Source: Ochotona curzoniae
Taxonomy: Eukaryota; Chordata; Mammalia; Lagomorpha; Ochotonidae
Length of the DNA: 64,000 nt
Assembly: GCF_017591425.1 (NCBI RefSeq)
Contig: NW_024467106.1
Location: forward strand, 20,016,501-20,080,500
Direction: 5' to 3'
The notes below the pieces were generated by a model that saw only the letters and a list, made by a program, of their open reading frames with translations, did not search any database and had not been told where the DNA came from. This document shows, one piece after another, positions 45,156 to 55,795 of this stretch (its first letter is position 1; every line of letters begins with the position of its first letter). A program made the position numbers and the translations under genes.

Positions 45156-45289
45156 AGGAAAAAGAAAAGGCTTGTAAGAATCCAAGCGAGAGAGAGAAAG
45201 AAAAAAAGCCAAAACTAGGACTGCAGCACTGAAAAACAGGAAAACTGAGTGGATTAAGACAGAGAAAGGAGATAAAATTGGCTGGAAGA

Positions 45290-45620
45290 TGCAAGTGAGG
45301 AGTGGAAATGTGTGTCAGTCTTCGTGGCTTACAATAACAAACATTTATTTCCTGCCCACGAATCTCTGGCCCAGCTGGGATCAACCTAGTTCAGCTGTAT
45401 GGGGTTTCAGGCTTCAGGACAAGTTCAGGTCTGCCCCATGTGTTTCCCATTGAAGGATCCAGGCTGAAGCTATAAGAGCCATCTGTGGCCTCTGCAGTGT
45501 GCTGTTCTCATGATATTCATGGTGGGAGAGCCGGGCCAGCAGAAATCCAGCTGCTTTCCAAAATGATGTCATCAGAGCCTCTGATCAGAACTGGCATGTG
45601 GGCATTCCTTTGTTCAAAGC
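45290..45620. mobile_element. Ancient interspersed repeat, class uncertain
   Basis: GTGGCTTACAATAACAAACA, TTTATTTCCTGCCCACGAAT and GATATTCATGGTGGGAGAGC recall a dispersed mammalian repeat that I know by pattern but cannot name with confidence. Confidence 0.3.
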
Positions 45621-46490
45621 AAAACCAATGGGCAAGCCCAAAGTCGATGGAGTGTGGAAATACAGTCTGCTCCAAGACAGAGTGTTTCCTGAACAGTGAT
45701 AGTCTAGAACGCAGAATCAAGCTCAAACCCAAGAGAGATGTTAAAGTCGAACATAAGGGATACAGCGGGAGAAATACATACTCCTTGGTGAGGACAGGGG
45801 AAGAAAGCGAAAGATCCCTTCCTGGAACCTACTGAGTGGGGTTACTGCTGAGACGTCCCAGTATAAATATCGAAGGAGAGGTCAAATAAATGGTCCACAC
45901 CGTGCAAGACAGGTATTGGCTCGAGATGCTGGTCTATGAGTCATTAGCACAGGTTAGCCAGCAGAGACAATGAGATCATCCAGCGAGAATGTGCAGAGTT
46001 AGACACAGGGCAGACCCAGCACACTCAGGAGCATCAGGGAAGGGTACTTGGAGCAGACAACCTGCAAGAGACTGAGAGCATTATCCCAGCGCCAAGGATA
46101 GGAGCATCTCCACAAGCAAGGAGTAGGCAGGACTTTTCCAGCACGGCAGCGAGTCTGACAGCAGGAGATGAGTGCCAGTGCCAGCAGAATGGAGCAATGA
46201 GGAACGAGGTGCCAAGATAGCAAATAGACAAAACTAGTTAAGGAAACTCAGCAACCTGCCTCTACTGCCCTGGAGCAGGGCATAAGGCTGTCCCGTGCCT
46301 TTGATGTGAGCAAATTTATTGAAGCTTAATAGATGCTAAGAAAGATGCCCAAATCCTAAATACATGTTACTGTACCACCCAATGTATTTTCACAGGAGCA
46401 ACACACCCTTGTGGCCAGTGCCCTGAGCAGCACCCCAAGTGCACCCATCTCTCCTATTTTCTTACCTCCTTCTGAACTCTAATTGTGTGG
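45621..46490. other. Unique spacer
   Basis: No exon or repeat recognised. Confidence 0.4.
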
Positions 46491-46491
46491 A

Positions 46492-46835
46492 GTTTTTATG
46501 AAGATTATTTATTCCAAAGGCAGAGTGAGAGAGAGAGAGAGAGGGAGAAGGAGAGGCAGAGAAAAAAAGAGAACTCTTTCATCCACTGGTTCACTCCCCC
46601 AAAGGGCTGCAACACCCTGGACTGGGTCAGGCCAAAGCTGGAAGCCTGGAACTCCATTCAGAGCTCCCACACACATGGCAGGGGTCCAAGGATTTGAGCC
46701 ACCTTCTGCTCATTTTCCAGGCGCATAACCAGGGAGCTGGATCAGAAATGAAGCAGCCAGAACTCAAACCAGTGTTCATCAGGATGCAAGCACTGAAGGC
46801 AGCCGCTTAGCCCACTGTGCCATAGAGCCAGCCCC
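46492..46835 (-). mobile_element. CSINE, antisense, with (GA)n
   Basis: AAGATTATTTATTCCAAAGG, a GA-rich run at 46526-46563, CATCCACTGGTTCACTCCCC, CAGGGAGCTGGATCAGAAAT, and the head GTGCCATAGAGCCAGCCCC. Confidence 0.88.
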
Positions 46836-47084
46836 TGCACCCAATTTTGAAAAGACGCCAGTGTACTGCGAGCTCAGCTGGGATCCTTGCTGAACATGAG
46901 GTTCCCTCGTTCCAAACTCAAAACTTCCCCCTGCTCACTGCTCCTCTCCACCCCCAACCTTATGTTCTCTTTTGTTGCTCTCCCCATCCAACACCCAATC
47001 AGTAAACTGGAGTGCAAAGTCTACGTGTCAGACACCCTACGAGGGGGAGGGAGAGAATAGGAAGGTGCGTCACAGCAGGCCTCG
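46836..47084. other. Unique spacer
   Basis: Nothing recognised. Confidence 0.4.
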
Positions 47085-47170
47085 TGCTGAGACAGACAGA
47101 CCAGTCAACAGGCAATTACCGCACAATGTGATAACTATTATGGAGGTGATGCGGTGTGTGGGCGTAGAGG
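47085..47170 (-). mobile_element. L2 fragment
   Basis: GAGACAGACAGACCAGTCAA, CAGGCAATTACCGCACAATG, TGATAACTATTATGGAGGTG. Confidence 0.6.
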
Positions 47171-47339
47171 GCGTGTGTGCACGTGCGCTCAGGCACAAGC
47201 ACTTGGAAGAATAATTGACACTGCGTGGGCAGGAAGAACAGGACTCCCAAGTCTTTGATGGGATGGGACAGCCCTGGCTTTTGCTTTAGGACTTGGTGGA
47301 CTCGCTTCCTGGTTCACTGTCTGCTGCAGGTTTTGCCAG

Positions 47340-47760
47340 GCGTCGCCCTTTAGCATTTGTGTTCAAAGTCAACAAAACCGACCACCGACACTCCTAGCAT
47401 TGAACAGTAGAGGGCGCACAATGACAGCGAGTGGCGGGGGATACAACGCCCGCCCCACCCACCTGCCCCTTCCCCATCCTCACCGATGTAAAAGCGAACG
47501 TTTTTCATGAAGGGTCTCTGCAAGAAAGGTGAGGGAAAAGATGGAGCCCAGAGAGGGCCAGGGTCGCGCCCAGGATCACACACAAATCCTCAGCAGCAAG
47601 CAAGCATGTCTCTAAAACAGTCACTATTCCCAAACCGTCCGCGTGTGTCATTTGGGATGTAGCTGGAAAGTATTGTTCTGTTCCTTCTCCCCCCACCTAC
47701 ACTCCCGGCACCCGCTGACTGGGAGACAGGAGGACACGGCAGCCATATTTCTGAAAAGGA
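47340..47760. other. CpG-richer unique segment
   Basis: Higher CpG content than its surroundings (GCGTCGCC, GGCGGGGG, CGCCCGCCCC, GGGTCGCGCCC, CCGTCCGCG). Too short and sparse to call a CpG island. It holds the CTCF-like motif at 47405-47418. Confidence 0.4.
47405..47418 (+). promoter_or_regulatory. Possible CTCF binding site (forward orientation)
   Basis: CAGTAGAGGGCGCA matches the forward CTCF core (CCASYAGRKGGCGC pattern) closely. It sits outside any recognised repeat. Confidence 0.45.
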
Positions 47761-47879
47761 AAAAAAAAAAAAACTTACAAATAAAATAGAAGCTCAGCCC
47801 TGCCTTCCCTTTCCCCCTAAGCATGAAGTCGGTGCCCTGCTTCCTGCTACAAGTGCAGCGGGTCGGGAGCTGGGTGTGA

Positions 47880-47990
47880 GTCCAGCTTCTGCCTCTTCGC
47901 GTCTAATCTTGGATGCATTCCCTGGCTTCGTCAGTCTCTGGATCCTGACCTGTACAATTCACGCTCAGCAGAGCTGGGCTGATGCACACA
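47880..47990 (+). mobile_element. Possible MIR fragment
   Basis: GAGTCCAGCTTCTGCCTCTT, CGTCAGTCTCTGGATCCTGA, CCTGTACAATTCACGCTC: weak sense MIR order. Confidence 0.35.
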
Positions 47991-48124
47991 CTCCCTGAGC
48001 CATTTCTGGCAAGGAGCAGTGGCTGTACCTCCAGCGATACCGTGCGCTCTTCCCAACCTTGGGGCTCAGGAGCGCTGGTCCACCGCCCCACCCTGTACCG
48101 TCCAGCCCTTGCGGTCAGCAGGTT

Positions 48125-48245
48125 GGTTTGGTCTTGAGTCTCACTCCACTTTATCATTTACGGGCTGCTGGGTCTTGAGCAAGTCCCTTCTTTGCCCTAG
48201 GCGACAGTTTCCTCATTCCTCAACCAGGGCCGATAACATCGCTAC
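48125..48245 (+). mobile_element. MIR fragment
   Basis: TCTCACTCCACTTTATCATT, TGGGTCTTGAGCAAGTCCCT, GACAGTTTCCTCATTCCTCA, GGGCCGATAACATCGCTACT. Confidence 0.65.
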
Positions 48246-48264
48246 TACTTCGTGTGCAGCAAGG

Positions 48265-48400
48265 ATTCCTTTTCATTCAGCTCGGCGAGTATTTTCTGAT
48301 GCCCCACTATGCCTTAGGCCCAGTGAGCACAGTCCCCGGAGGGAAAGACACAGCTGTTCAGAACCGCTTGCTGGAGGATTTGATAGACAAGCTGGCTGGA
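48265..48400 (-). mobile_element. L2 fragment, 3' end
   Basis: TTTTCATTCAGCTCGGCGAG, TATTTTCTGATGCCCCACTA, GGGAAAGACACAGCTGTTCA. The short open frame across it is therefore not taken as an exon. Confidence 0.45.
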
Positions 48401-48556
48401 AAGGCTGAGGAGCACCCAAATTACCAGAGATTGAAAGGACCGTAAGGGAAGGAGCACTGGGTTCTGGGAAGTATTCCCAGAGGAGGTGAGCTTTCATTTG
48501 GCTTTAGGAGACTGAACAGGAGCTGGCCAAAGTCATCCTCCTTTAAATCCAGTGGG

Positions 48557-48925
48557 AAGGGCCCAGTGTCGTAATGCAGTTTACGCTACTGCTTCTGAAG
48601 CAGCCATCCTATGTCACAGCATTGGTTCAAGTTCCAGCCTTTCCATTTCCAATCCAGCTTCTCCCTCTGATGCTCCTTGGAAGGCAGCAAATGATTTTCC
48701 AAGTACATGGGCCTCTGCCACTCATGTGTGAGATTCAGATGGAGTTCCAGGCTCCCAGATGTGGCCTGAGCCAGCCCTGGTTGTTGTAGGTATTTGTGAA
48801 GCATACTAGATATTTGGGGAATAAACTAGAGGACTTTTTCTCTCTCTATGTCTCTCTCTCTCTTTCTCTCTTCCCCCCTTATCCCCCTCTCCATTTCAAG
48901 CAAATACATATTTTTTATTTACAGA
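48557..48925 (+). mobile_element. CSINE with CT-rich tract
   Basis: GGGCCCAGTGTCGTAATGCA, TTCCAATCCAGCTTCTCCC, GGAAGGCAGCAAATGATTT, a CT tract at 48838-48872, then TTTCAAGCAAATACATATT. Confidence 0.85.
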
Positions 48926-49390
48926 AAATAAAGACGATGGGATGTAGAATTCGAAGTTCCATGTGGGAGGTCTGTGGCACACCCCAACTGCAGTCTTGCT
49001 TTCATCTTAACCATAAGACCCCCAGGACCCGTGATCCCCACAAATCTTCGGCGGGCAAAAGGAGATCCTTTGGTAGGCTGGGTGAGCTCAACTTGCTCTT
49101 AAAGAAAAGGAGTCCAAATGTTGGCAATTGGGATAGGGTGAGGGCCACCCAGCCCACAGAAGTCACCCAGAGGGGTTGGCACCCTGCCTGCCTTTGATCC
49201 AGAGAAGCACCCAAAGCCGGAGGCTCTGCCACATGCCTGCCTCTCAGCAGAGTGAGCAGGAGGAGCCCAGCCTCCATGCCACCTCCCTTCAGCTGCACCA
49301 GCCACTGCCACTCACATCTTCACCATTCTCTTATCATTCTCTTTCTGCTTGAACTGTTTCTCTCTCTCTCTCTCTCTCTCTCCCCTCCAA
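48926..49390. other. Spacer with (CT)n at 49361-49382
   Basis: Possibly the left part of the following L2. No exon is supported. Confidence 0.35.
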
Positions 49391-49660
49391 ATTCTGCATC
49401 ACCCGCTCTGGGAAGCCTCTGCTGCCTGCTACCCAGGACAGGGTTGGTGGTACCCCTGCACTTCCAGTGCCCCCCAAGTGCCCCCCACCCTTCCCAGGCC
49501 CTCCAGGGATCTCACCCCCGAACGCCAAGCAGCCTACAGACACGGTCTGGTCTGAGCCCCTTGCCTCTGTCCCCAGCTCCTGGCACAGGGCCTGGCAGAG
49601 AGGACCTCGCTCAGTCACAATGTTTGCTCAATTGAACTGCAATGTCCTGTGCCCAGAATT
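49391..49660 (+). mobile_element. L2 fragment, 3' end
   Basis: TGCATCACCCGCTCTGGGAA, GCCTCTGCTGCCTGCTACCC, CCCCAGCTCCTGGCACAGGG, CACAATGTTTGCTCAATTGA: sense L2 ending in its AATGTTTG(T/C)T terminus. Confidence 0.6.
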
Positions 49661-50225
49661 CTTGACTCTGCCAGTCACTGTTTTCCTTTTGCTGTCTTGG
49701 CAGGAGATGGAGGGAGGGCACACTCCACAAAGCAATGTGAGAGTGAACAGCAGAGGAAACATCTAGAGAGGTCTGTGCAGGGTGGAAGGAGAGAAAAATG
49801 ATGCTGGGACTTCTCCAGCCCTAGGCCTGAATGGGTGAAGGAGGGGAGATGGGGAACAATTCAGGGAGATTTGCAGCCAGGGTGGGGTGCTTTGCCTACA
49901 GATGTCATAGATGTACCCACGGGCAAACCACAACCCTGCTGGGAGGCACCAGGAACTCAGTGCCCACCCTCCCCCCTCCCACTCCCTTTGTCTCTCTCTC
50001 ATTGGTTGGAACTGAATGAAAGCCAGAGAGACCAGTAAAGCCCAGATAACACAGGCTGTAGAAAACAACTTCCCTGGGCACAGAGCAGATAAATAGAGGG
50101 GCACGTGGCCAGGGGCAGAAGGAGCACACTCAGTGCAAGTAGGTTTCCCAGAACACAGCCCTCACCACACTGGCATCAAACCCAACTCAGGAGCCGGCTT
50201 CAAAAGTAGATCCCTGAGTTCCAAC
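49661..50225. other. Unique segment with promoter-like stretch
   Basis: No repeat recognised. See 49995-50110. Confidence 0.4.
49995..50110 (+). promoter_or_regulatory. Weak promoter-like arrangement
   Basis: ATTGG (inverted CCAAT box) at 50001-50005, an AGATAA motif at 50044-50049, a TATA-like ATAAATA at 50090-50096, and CACGTGGCC (E box) at 50102-50110. The order and about 90-base spacing resemble a TATA promoter, but no exon follows that I can recognise. Confidence 0.2.
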
Positions 50226-50330
50226 CAAGACCTACTAAACCGAAGTATCTTCCAGTGGGGACTGGAAAACGGCATTTCAAGGTGCCTCCCAGGTGATTCT
50301 AAATGACATGGATATTGAGGACCCACTATC
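50226..50330 (+). mobile_element. MER5-type hAT-Charlie MITE fragment
   Basis: CCAAGACCTACTAAACCGAA, CTTCCAGTGGGGACTGG, AAAACGGCATTTCAAGGTGC, CTCCCAGGTGATTCTAAATG, GAGGACCCACTA: right half of a MER5A-like element. Confidence 0.7.
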
Positions 50331-50374
50331 ATGAATGAGTGACATAAATGATGCATTAGAGAAAGAATTCTTTC

Positions 50375-50668
50375 TTTAAAATAATTTATTCTATATAGTT
50401 GAAAGGCAGAACTACAGGGCAAGAGATAGAGTCCTTCTATTCATTGGTTCACTCCCCTAAATGCCTGCAGGGCTGGGCCAGGCTGAAGCCAAGAGCCTGG
50501 AGTTCCTTCTAGGTCCAAGCACTTGGGTCATCTGTTGCTGCTCTCCCAGGAGCATTAGCAAAAAGCTGGATGGGAGCAGAGCTGCCAAGGTTCAAGCCTG
50601 TGCTCATATGGGCTGCCAGTGTGACATACCATAGCTCAAGCCACTGTGCCACTATGTTGTCCTCATGG
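50375..50668 (-). mobile_element. CSINE, antisense
   Basis: AATTTATTCTATATAGTTGA, CATTGGTTCACTCCCCTAAA, AAAAAGCTGGATGGGAGCAG and the head CACTGTGCCACTATGTTG. Confidence 0.85.
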
Positions 50669-50769
50669 GCAGGGGCAGAAGTATTCTGAATTTGCTTTAT
50701 ACGTACCTATAGAATTACACCCACGCAGTTGTGCCTGATGACGTTGATTCCCCATCAACATCTTTCAAA

Positions 50770-50860
50770 TGATGGAGAAGTTCACTCATTCATTTACTCA
50801 TTAAATACCACTGAGCACCCTGGCAACCCAAGGGTGAGTAAGGATGGTCCCTATCACGAT
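50770..50860 (-). mobile_element. L2 fragment, 3' end
   Basis: TTCACTCATTCATTTACTCA, TTAAATACCACTGAGCACCC, GGATGGTCCCTATCACG. Confidence 0.55.
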
Positions 50861-51039
50861 TTCCTAGAATAACATTAGATGCCATCCTGGGATCTGGCTG
50901 TTGAGTTGCCTATGGAACAAACATGAAGAGGCCTCACAGCTGCCTCCCATCCATAGGGGCCCAAGAGAACTCATCTCCCTTCCTTGCCCGCTGCCCAAAC
51001 CCACCATCCTAAGTGAGTGCTGCCACATTTAAGCAGAAC

Positions 51040-51930
51040 CATGGAAGCCATTTTTGGTGCCTTTCTCTCCTGCCACCTGTCACGGATCAGGTCTATCCTT
51101 TCAACTTCCTAACTCTCCAACCTTTCACTTCTGTTTCTTACCAGCAATTCAGGTTATCTTCACCAACTCACCATGTTACTAAACAAAGTTTATGAGTGCT
51201 TCCTCACCTCTTCTCAAAACATCATGAAAGAGAGATCATTAAAAGTGAAATCCATGAACAGACATTTGGTATGTGCGCATTAGCTTAACAAGTTGCTTGG
51301 GACACCCACACCCCATATTGGAGTGTCTTAATTAAGTCCCAGCTCTGTTCCTGAGTAGCCTGGGAAAGAACAGACTATGGCTCCAGTACTTAGGTCTCTG
51401 CCGCCCACATGGGAGATCTAGACTGAACTCTGAGCTGCTGGTTTGAGCCTGGCCCAGCCCCAGCTATTAAAGGCATCTATCTCTGTTTCTCCCTCCATTT
51501 AAATAAATAAAATTAAACACACATGAAGTCCGAATCTGCTATGCCCCTTCTTAAATGCCCAGTGTCTCCCAGGCCTCAGGACCAATCCAGGCTCCTATCC
51601 ATGGCACACAAGGATCACCATGCCATGCAGGAGTTTTAGCCTCCTCTACTTCCATTTCCCAACCCATACACCTTCATCATGGCCTTTAAGTTAATGTACT
51701 TACTTTGTCCCGTGAAAGTCCTCTGCTCTACATGGCCAGCTTGCCTGGCAAACTCATCCCCAAAGTCAGCTCATCCTTGTCGTCTTCCTGGATCCACCAG
51801 ACTGGATCAGGTTGTGCTCCCCCAATATTCTCTGCTGACTGATTTCTACCCACTACTTTGTAATCAGCTATTTATCTGTTCTATTTGCCTGGGAGCTAAG
51901 AATGAAGATTAGTTGTGTCCAACTTGCCTT
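51040..51930 (+). mobile_element. L2 fragment, long, split by a SINE
   Basis: Left part 51040-51220 (CTCCTGCCACCTGTCACGGA, CAGGTCTATCCTTTCAACTT). Right part 51530-51930 (AATCCAGGCTCCTATCCATG, GGCACACAAGGATCACCATG, TCATCATGGCCTTTAAGTTA, CTGGGAGCTAAGAATGAAGA). Both are sense and in L2 order. Confidence 0.6.
51262..51524 (+). mobile_element. CSINE, shortened, inside L2
   Basis: AGACATTTGGTATGTGCGCA, ATTAGCTTAACAAGTTGCTT, CCAGCTCTGTTCCTGAGTAG, CCCTCCATTTAAATAAATAA. Confidence 0.8.
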
Positions 51931-52107
51931 CATGGTTCAGAGCTTGAGGGAGTGAGGGGAGAGAAGGTGGGCAAATAAATTGTATAAATCATGGTCTCAA
52001 GTATGGAAAGGGCTCTTGGAAGAGTCTACTTCATGCAACTTGCTTATTTTAACAGGAATCACATGTGATTTCTGTTTTTTTTTAATTATTGTTAAAACTA
52101 AAAATAT

Positions 52108-52408
52108 TTTTTAAAGAACTTATTTTATTTATTTGAAAGGTAGAAAGACAAAGAGAGAAAGAGTTCTTTCATCACTGGCTCACTCCCCAGATGGCAGCAA
52201 AGACTGGAGCTGAATCTGGAGCCAAGAACTGTATCCAGATTTCCCACTTGAATAGCAGGAGCCCAAGCAATTGAACCATCATGTGCTGCTTTCCCAGTCA
52301 CATCAGCAGGGAGCCTGATGAGAAATAGAACAGCCAAGACTCCAGCCCATGGTCCTATGGGGTGCGGGCGTCCCAAGCAATGCCTAGCCCACACTGCCAC
52401 CCTCTACA
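52108..52408 (-). mobile_element. CSINE, antisense
   Basis: AAAGAACTTATTTTATTTAT, CATCACTGGCTCACTCCCCA, CAGCAGGGAGCCTGATGAGA; head around AGCCCACACTGCCACCC. Confidence 0.85.
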
Positions 52409-53094
52409 AGTGGTTTCATCACTGGTGGAATGCACCAGACACCCCGCTAGATTCCAGGCTGAGTAGCAATCAAGCAATCAAGCAATCAAGGCATCACACT
52501 AAGCCCTTTCAGGCCATGAAGGGGAAAACACGTTTCTTAGATGGTGATGCAAATGACGATATTGAGATTACATCGCATATGGAAGGGTTTCTGTGTGATG
52601 GAAGGGAAACCTGAGGATTCCTGCCAGCAGCAGCCTAGTCCCTAAAGAACAGTACCACTAACACAGGGACACCAAATAGATCTCATGTAAGATGAAATCA
52701 AAGGCCCTTATGGTACTCAGCTCTTGTCCCAATAACGCTGCATCACAAACTACCCCCCAAAAGTCAGTGTCTTAAAGCAGCATTAAGGCTTTTCTCGTCT
52801 GTTGTGGAGCCTGTGGTGACTCTGCTGCCTGCCATGTCTTCCTGCAAGACTTTCTGAGTCAGCGATTTCTAGCTTACAAAAGCAAAACTTTCCCATTTTC
52901 CAATGCCCTCAGATGAAAACCAGTAAGAAAATCAGATGCAACTTCATGCAGAGACATTGGAGAAGAACCAGGCAGGGCCTGTCAGGAATTGCTGGTGAAA
53001 TGGCACACGTATGTATATAATATCCAGGGCACTACCATCTTAATGTATCAGGCTAATAATGTTAAATTTTATTGGGAATCTGACATTTCCTTCT
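52409..53094. other. Spacer with short direct repeats and a possible ancient repeat
   Basis: CAATCAAG occurs three times in tandem at 52469-52491. 52730-52870 (CATCACAAACTACCCCCCAA, CAGTGTCTTAAAGCAGCATT) resembles the unclassified repeat type at 45290. Confidence 0.35.
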
Positions 53095-53432
53095 TTAAAA
53101 AAATTTATTCATTCATTTGTTTATTTTAAAGGCAGAGGTATATAGAGAGAAGCAGATACATAAGAGAAAGATCTTCCATCAGCCAATTCATTCTACAAGT
53201 GACTATAATTGCCTGTGCTGCACTAGGCTACAGTTAGGATCCAAGAGCTTCGTTTGAGTCCCCCACATGCATGCATGGGCCCAAGCTCTTGGGCCACCCT
53301 CTGCTGTCTTCCCAGGAGCGTCGGCAGGAAGCTCGACCAGAAGTGGAACAGTTGGGTCTCAAACTGTTGTGTGTATAGGATGCCATTGCTATAGCCAGTG
53401 GCTTAACCTGCTGTTGCACCACAGTGCCAGCC
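53095..53432 (-). mobile_element. CSINE, antisense
   Basis: TTTATTCATTCATTTGTTTA, GATCTTCCATCAGCCAATTC, GGAAGCTCGACCAGAAGTGG, head CACCACAGTGCCAGCC. Confidence 0.87.
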
Positions 53433-53593
53433 ATAATTTTATTTGTTTCTATGCTCCATACTCACAGATTGGCTCAACAGTAAATATGTGAAGCCTTTTG
53501 TTCTTTTATTTACAAAAAGACATATTATTTGCAATTTTGCTTTGCTTTACATTTTTTTTTTCACTCCTCTGAGAACAACAGTCCATCTGGGAC

Positions 53594-53597
53594 CTTT

Positions 53598-53665
<68 letters not shown>

Positions 53666-53724
53666 TTTCTTCCTCCTTTCTTCCTTCCTTCCTTCCTTCC
53701 TTCCTTCCTTTCTTTTTCTTCTGA
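53594..53724 (+). repeat. (TTTC)n and (TTCC)n compound microsatellite
   Basis: About 18 TTTC units, a short mixed segment, then about seven TTCC units and TTTCTTTTTCTTC. All open frames here are repeat translations. Confidence 0.96.
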
Positions 53725-53813
53725 CCACAGGGGAGACAAGCTGACTCACAATATGTATTAAAATAACCCAAATGCCTCATATTGCTGTTATTCTCTTGAC
53801 TAGAGCCCAAAGT

Positions 53814-53837
53814 GACACACACACACACACACACACA
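53814..53837 (+). repeat. (AC)n microsatellite
   Basis: About 12 uninterrupted AC units. Confidence 0.9.
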
Positions 53838-54584
53838 AACGTTTATTTACCTCTGTTGGAGGGAACTGCCAAGTCACACAGCAAGGAGTACAAATACAGA
53901 GAGAAGAGGGGAACTAGAGGGAATAACAATGTTCCCACCTGTAATACACCTCATTCTTGGGATAACCGCCTGGTTATCTCAGATGCAGATATCAATGACA
54001 CTTCTATCTTCACATCAAAGCTCCATGAAATCAAGGTCTTCCCTGTGTCCCCCAGAACCTTGAACAGCAAATGGCTTATTGTCAGAGCTGGTCAATACTT
54101 GCAGGGGAGTGAAGGCTCCTTGCTGTGTCTTCCTCCAAGTCTCACTTCTCACATCTGATCAGCTGTGATTTCACCCAGGATAAGGCTATGTGAGCCATTG
54201 CAAGTTTGCAAGCAGAGCAAGAACTTGTTCAGACCTGTGTATTAGCAACACTTATATGTTTTCAGTATTGAGTGGGGGTGGAGAAATGGGAGGAAACTTG
54301 CAAAACAACTGTCTGGTTTTCTGCAAAACTCTTGAAGTAGAGCATGAGCCTTGGGAAGGACGTGAGAAATACTGCGGAAGTGGGATGGGGAGAGCGCACC
54401 ATTTGCCTGGATGTGATCTTGGGCTATAGAACTTGGGGTGCAGGCAATCGGTAGATAGTTAATAAATATGGAGCAGATGTGTTAGACACAGCTGCTGTGT
54501 CTGTGAGTCGTTGGGTTGGAAATGCTGTGGGACGTTCAGCCAAAGGTGTCTGATAGACACTAAGACCTCAGAAATCAGAGCAGA
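53838..54584. other. Unique spacer
   Basis: No exon or repeat recognised. Confidence 0.4.
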
Positions 54585-54655
54585 TGTTCCCCCGGGACAC
54601 CCACATCCCACATTGGAGTGTCTGGGTTTCGTTGCCAGCGCCAGCTCCACATGCT
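54585..54655 (+). mobile_element. CSINE fragment
   Basis: GGGACACCCACATCCCACAT, TGGAGTGTCTGGGTTTCG, CCAGCGCCAGCTCC: the second quarter of an older CSINE only. Confidence 0.6.
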
Positions 54656-54800
54656 TAGAACAGGAGACAAACAGAGATGAATGAGGAAAATGCCCAGGCC
54701 TTCAGGAGCTTGGACACAGTCAAGGAAAGGAGTGGAGATTTAGACACTCCTAAGTAAGTGCAACAAAGCCAGTTTGGGATCCAGAAAGAGGCTGGCTGAT
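54656..54800 (-). mobile_element. L2 fragment
   Basis: GAACAGGAGACAAACAGAGA, CAGGCCTTCAGGAGCTTGGA, CACTCCTAAGTAAGTGCAAC. Confidence 0.5.
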
Positions 54801-55439
54801 TCCTTGTGGCCAGAATTTGGGAAACAGTAACAACCACGAAAGGTTCAGAAAAGGTCTTGGTGGGTGGAGCTATACAGCAATTAAGAACATTCTAGACCTA
54901 GCACACAGCCTGAGCCAGGCCTATTGCAGCAGGTGAATTGGGCTTGGTGTTCAGGACAAGCAGGGCCCAGAGCATGCAGTCTTTGGATACTGAAGGCAGG
55001 AACTCAGAGATGTGTCTGAAGCATTTTGTGTAGGAGTCCCAGTGACCTGACTCACCTTTTTTTTTTTTTTTGGAGCAAGATGCCTCACAATGAATGCTGA
55101 TTGATTACTTTAAAACAGGTAAACTATGTAATCCCCTACCTTGCCAGACATATGATTAAGGGCTCAGGGCTGCTGTGCCTGGTTTTCTTACGCAGTCTCA
55201 ATGTCTGGTCACAGTCTACCTTGTTCACCCTTAGCAGCATTCTAGAGGTAGTTGCTACCAACATCCCTTGGATGGCTGGGATTTCTAAGTCTAGAAGTCC
55301 CAGCAACTACTTCTCACAGTGAAAAATCTGGCTTCCAAAAACCTGAGAGCTTAGCACAGTGATGTCAACCTAAGTAAGTGTATGCTGTCTGTTTTCAGAA
55401 GTGTTTGACTGCCAAGTGACTTTGGGAGACTTGTGTTGG
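54801..55439. other. Unique spacer
   Basis: Contains a T14 run near 55058-55071. Nothing else recognised. Confidence 0.4.
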
Positions 55440-55795
55440 TTAAGCCAGTGGTTTCCAAACACCTCCAGTGTAACCTTCCCACTGCTTGGAGTTCACCTGT
55501 GCTTCTGAATTCTACAGATGAATGTTGCCACCTCCAGAAATGTTCAGCCTTAGGAGCTCAGGGGTGAGGATTGAGAGCTAATATAGTTAACAGCCTTCCC
55601 AGGTGACTGAACAAGTCAGCTGGAAAATCGGTATACTGGCCTCTTTCAGTTGCAAGGCTAACTTGAGGTCTCAGTGACATGGTTCATCAGCCATCTGTCC
55701 CAGAAGGTTTAATAATGATTCGGTTTCAGGAATCCGATCAAATCTGCTGATTCAGAATCACCATTGATGGGTCCCAAAATTGATGTTTTAATTTC
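55440..55795 (+). mobile_element. MER5-type hAT MITE fragments
   Basis: AGCCAGTGGTTTCCAAACAC at the left and CTGATTCAGAATCACCATTG, ATGGGTCCCAAAATTGATGT at the right are the left-end and middle landmarks of MER5-like elements. The interior is diverged, so one element or two is unclear. Confidence 0.45.

Noticed and set aside
48254..48445. Short frame with an acidic-basic segment that looks exon-like
   Set aside because: Begins in a reversed L2 end; no splice acceptor/donor pair and no known protein match by eye.
52469..52491. Three tandem CAATCAAG units
   Set aside because: Too short to be more than a slippage patch.
53443..53834. Several Phe-Leu-Ser or Lys-Glu-Arg rich frames on both strands
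   Set aside because: Direct translations of the TTTC/TTCC microsatellite.
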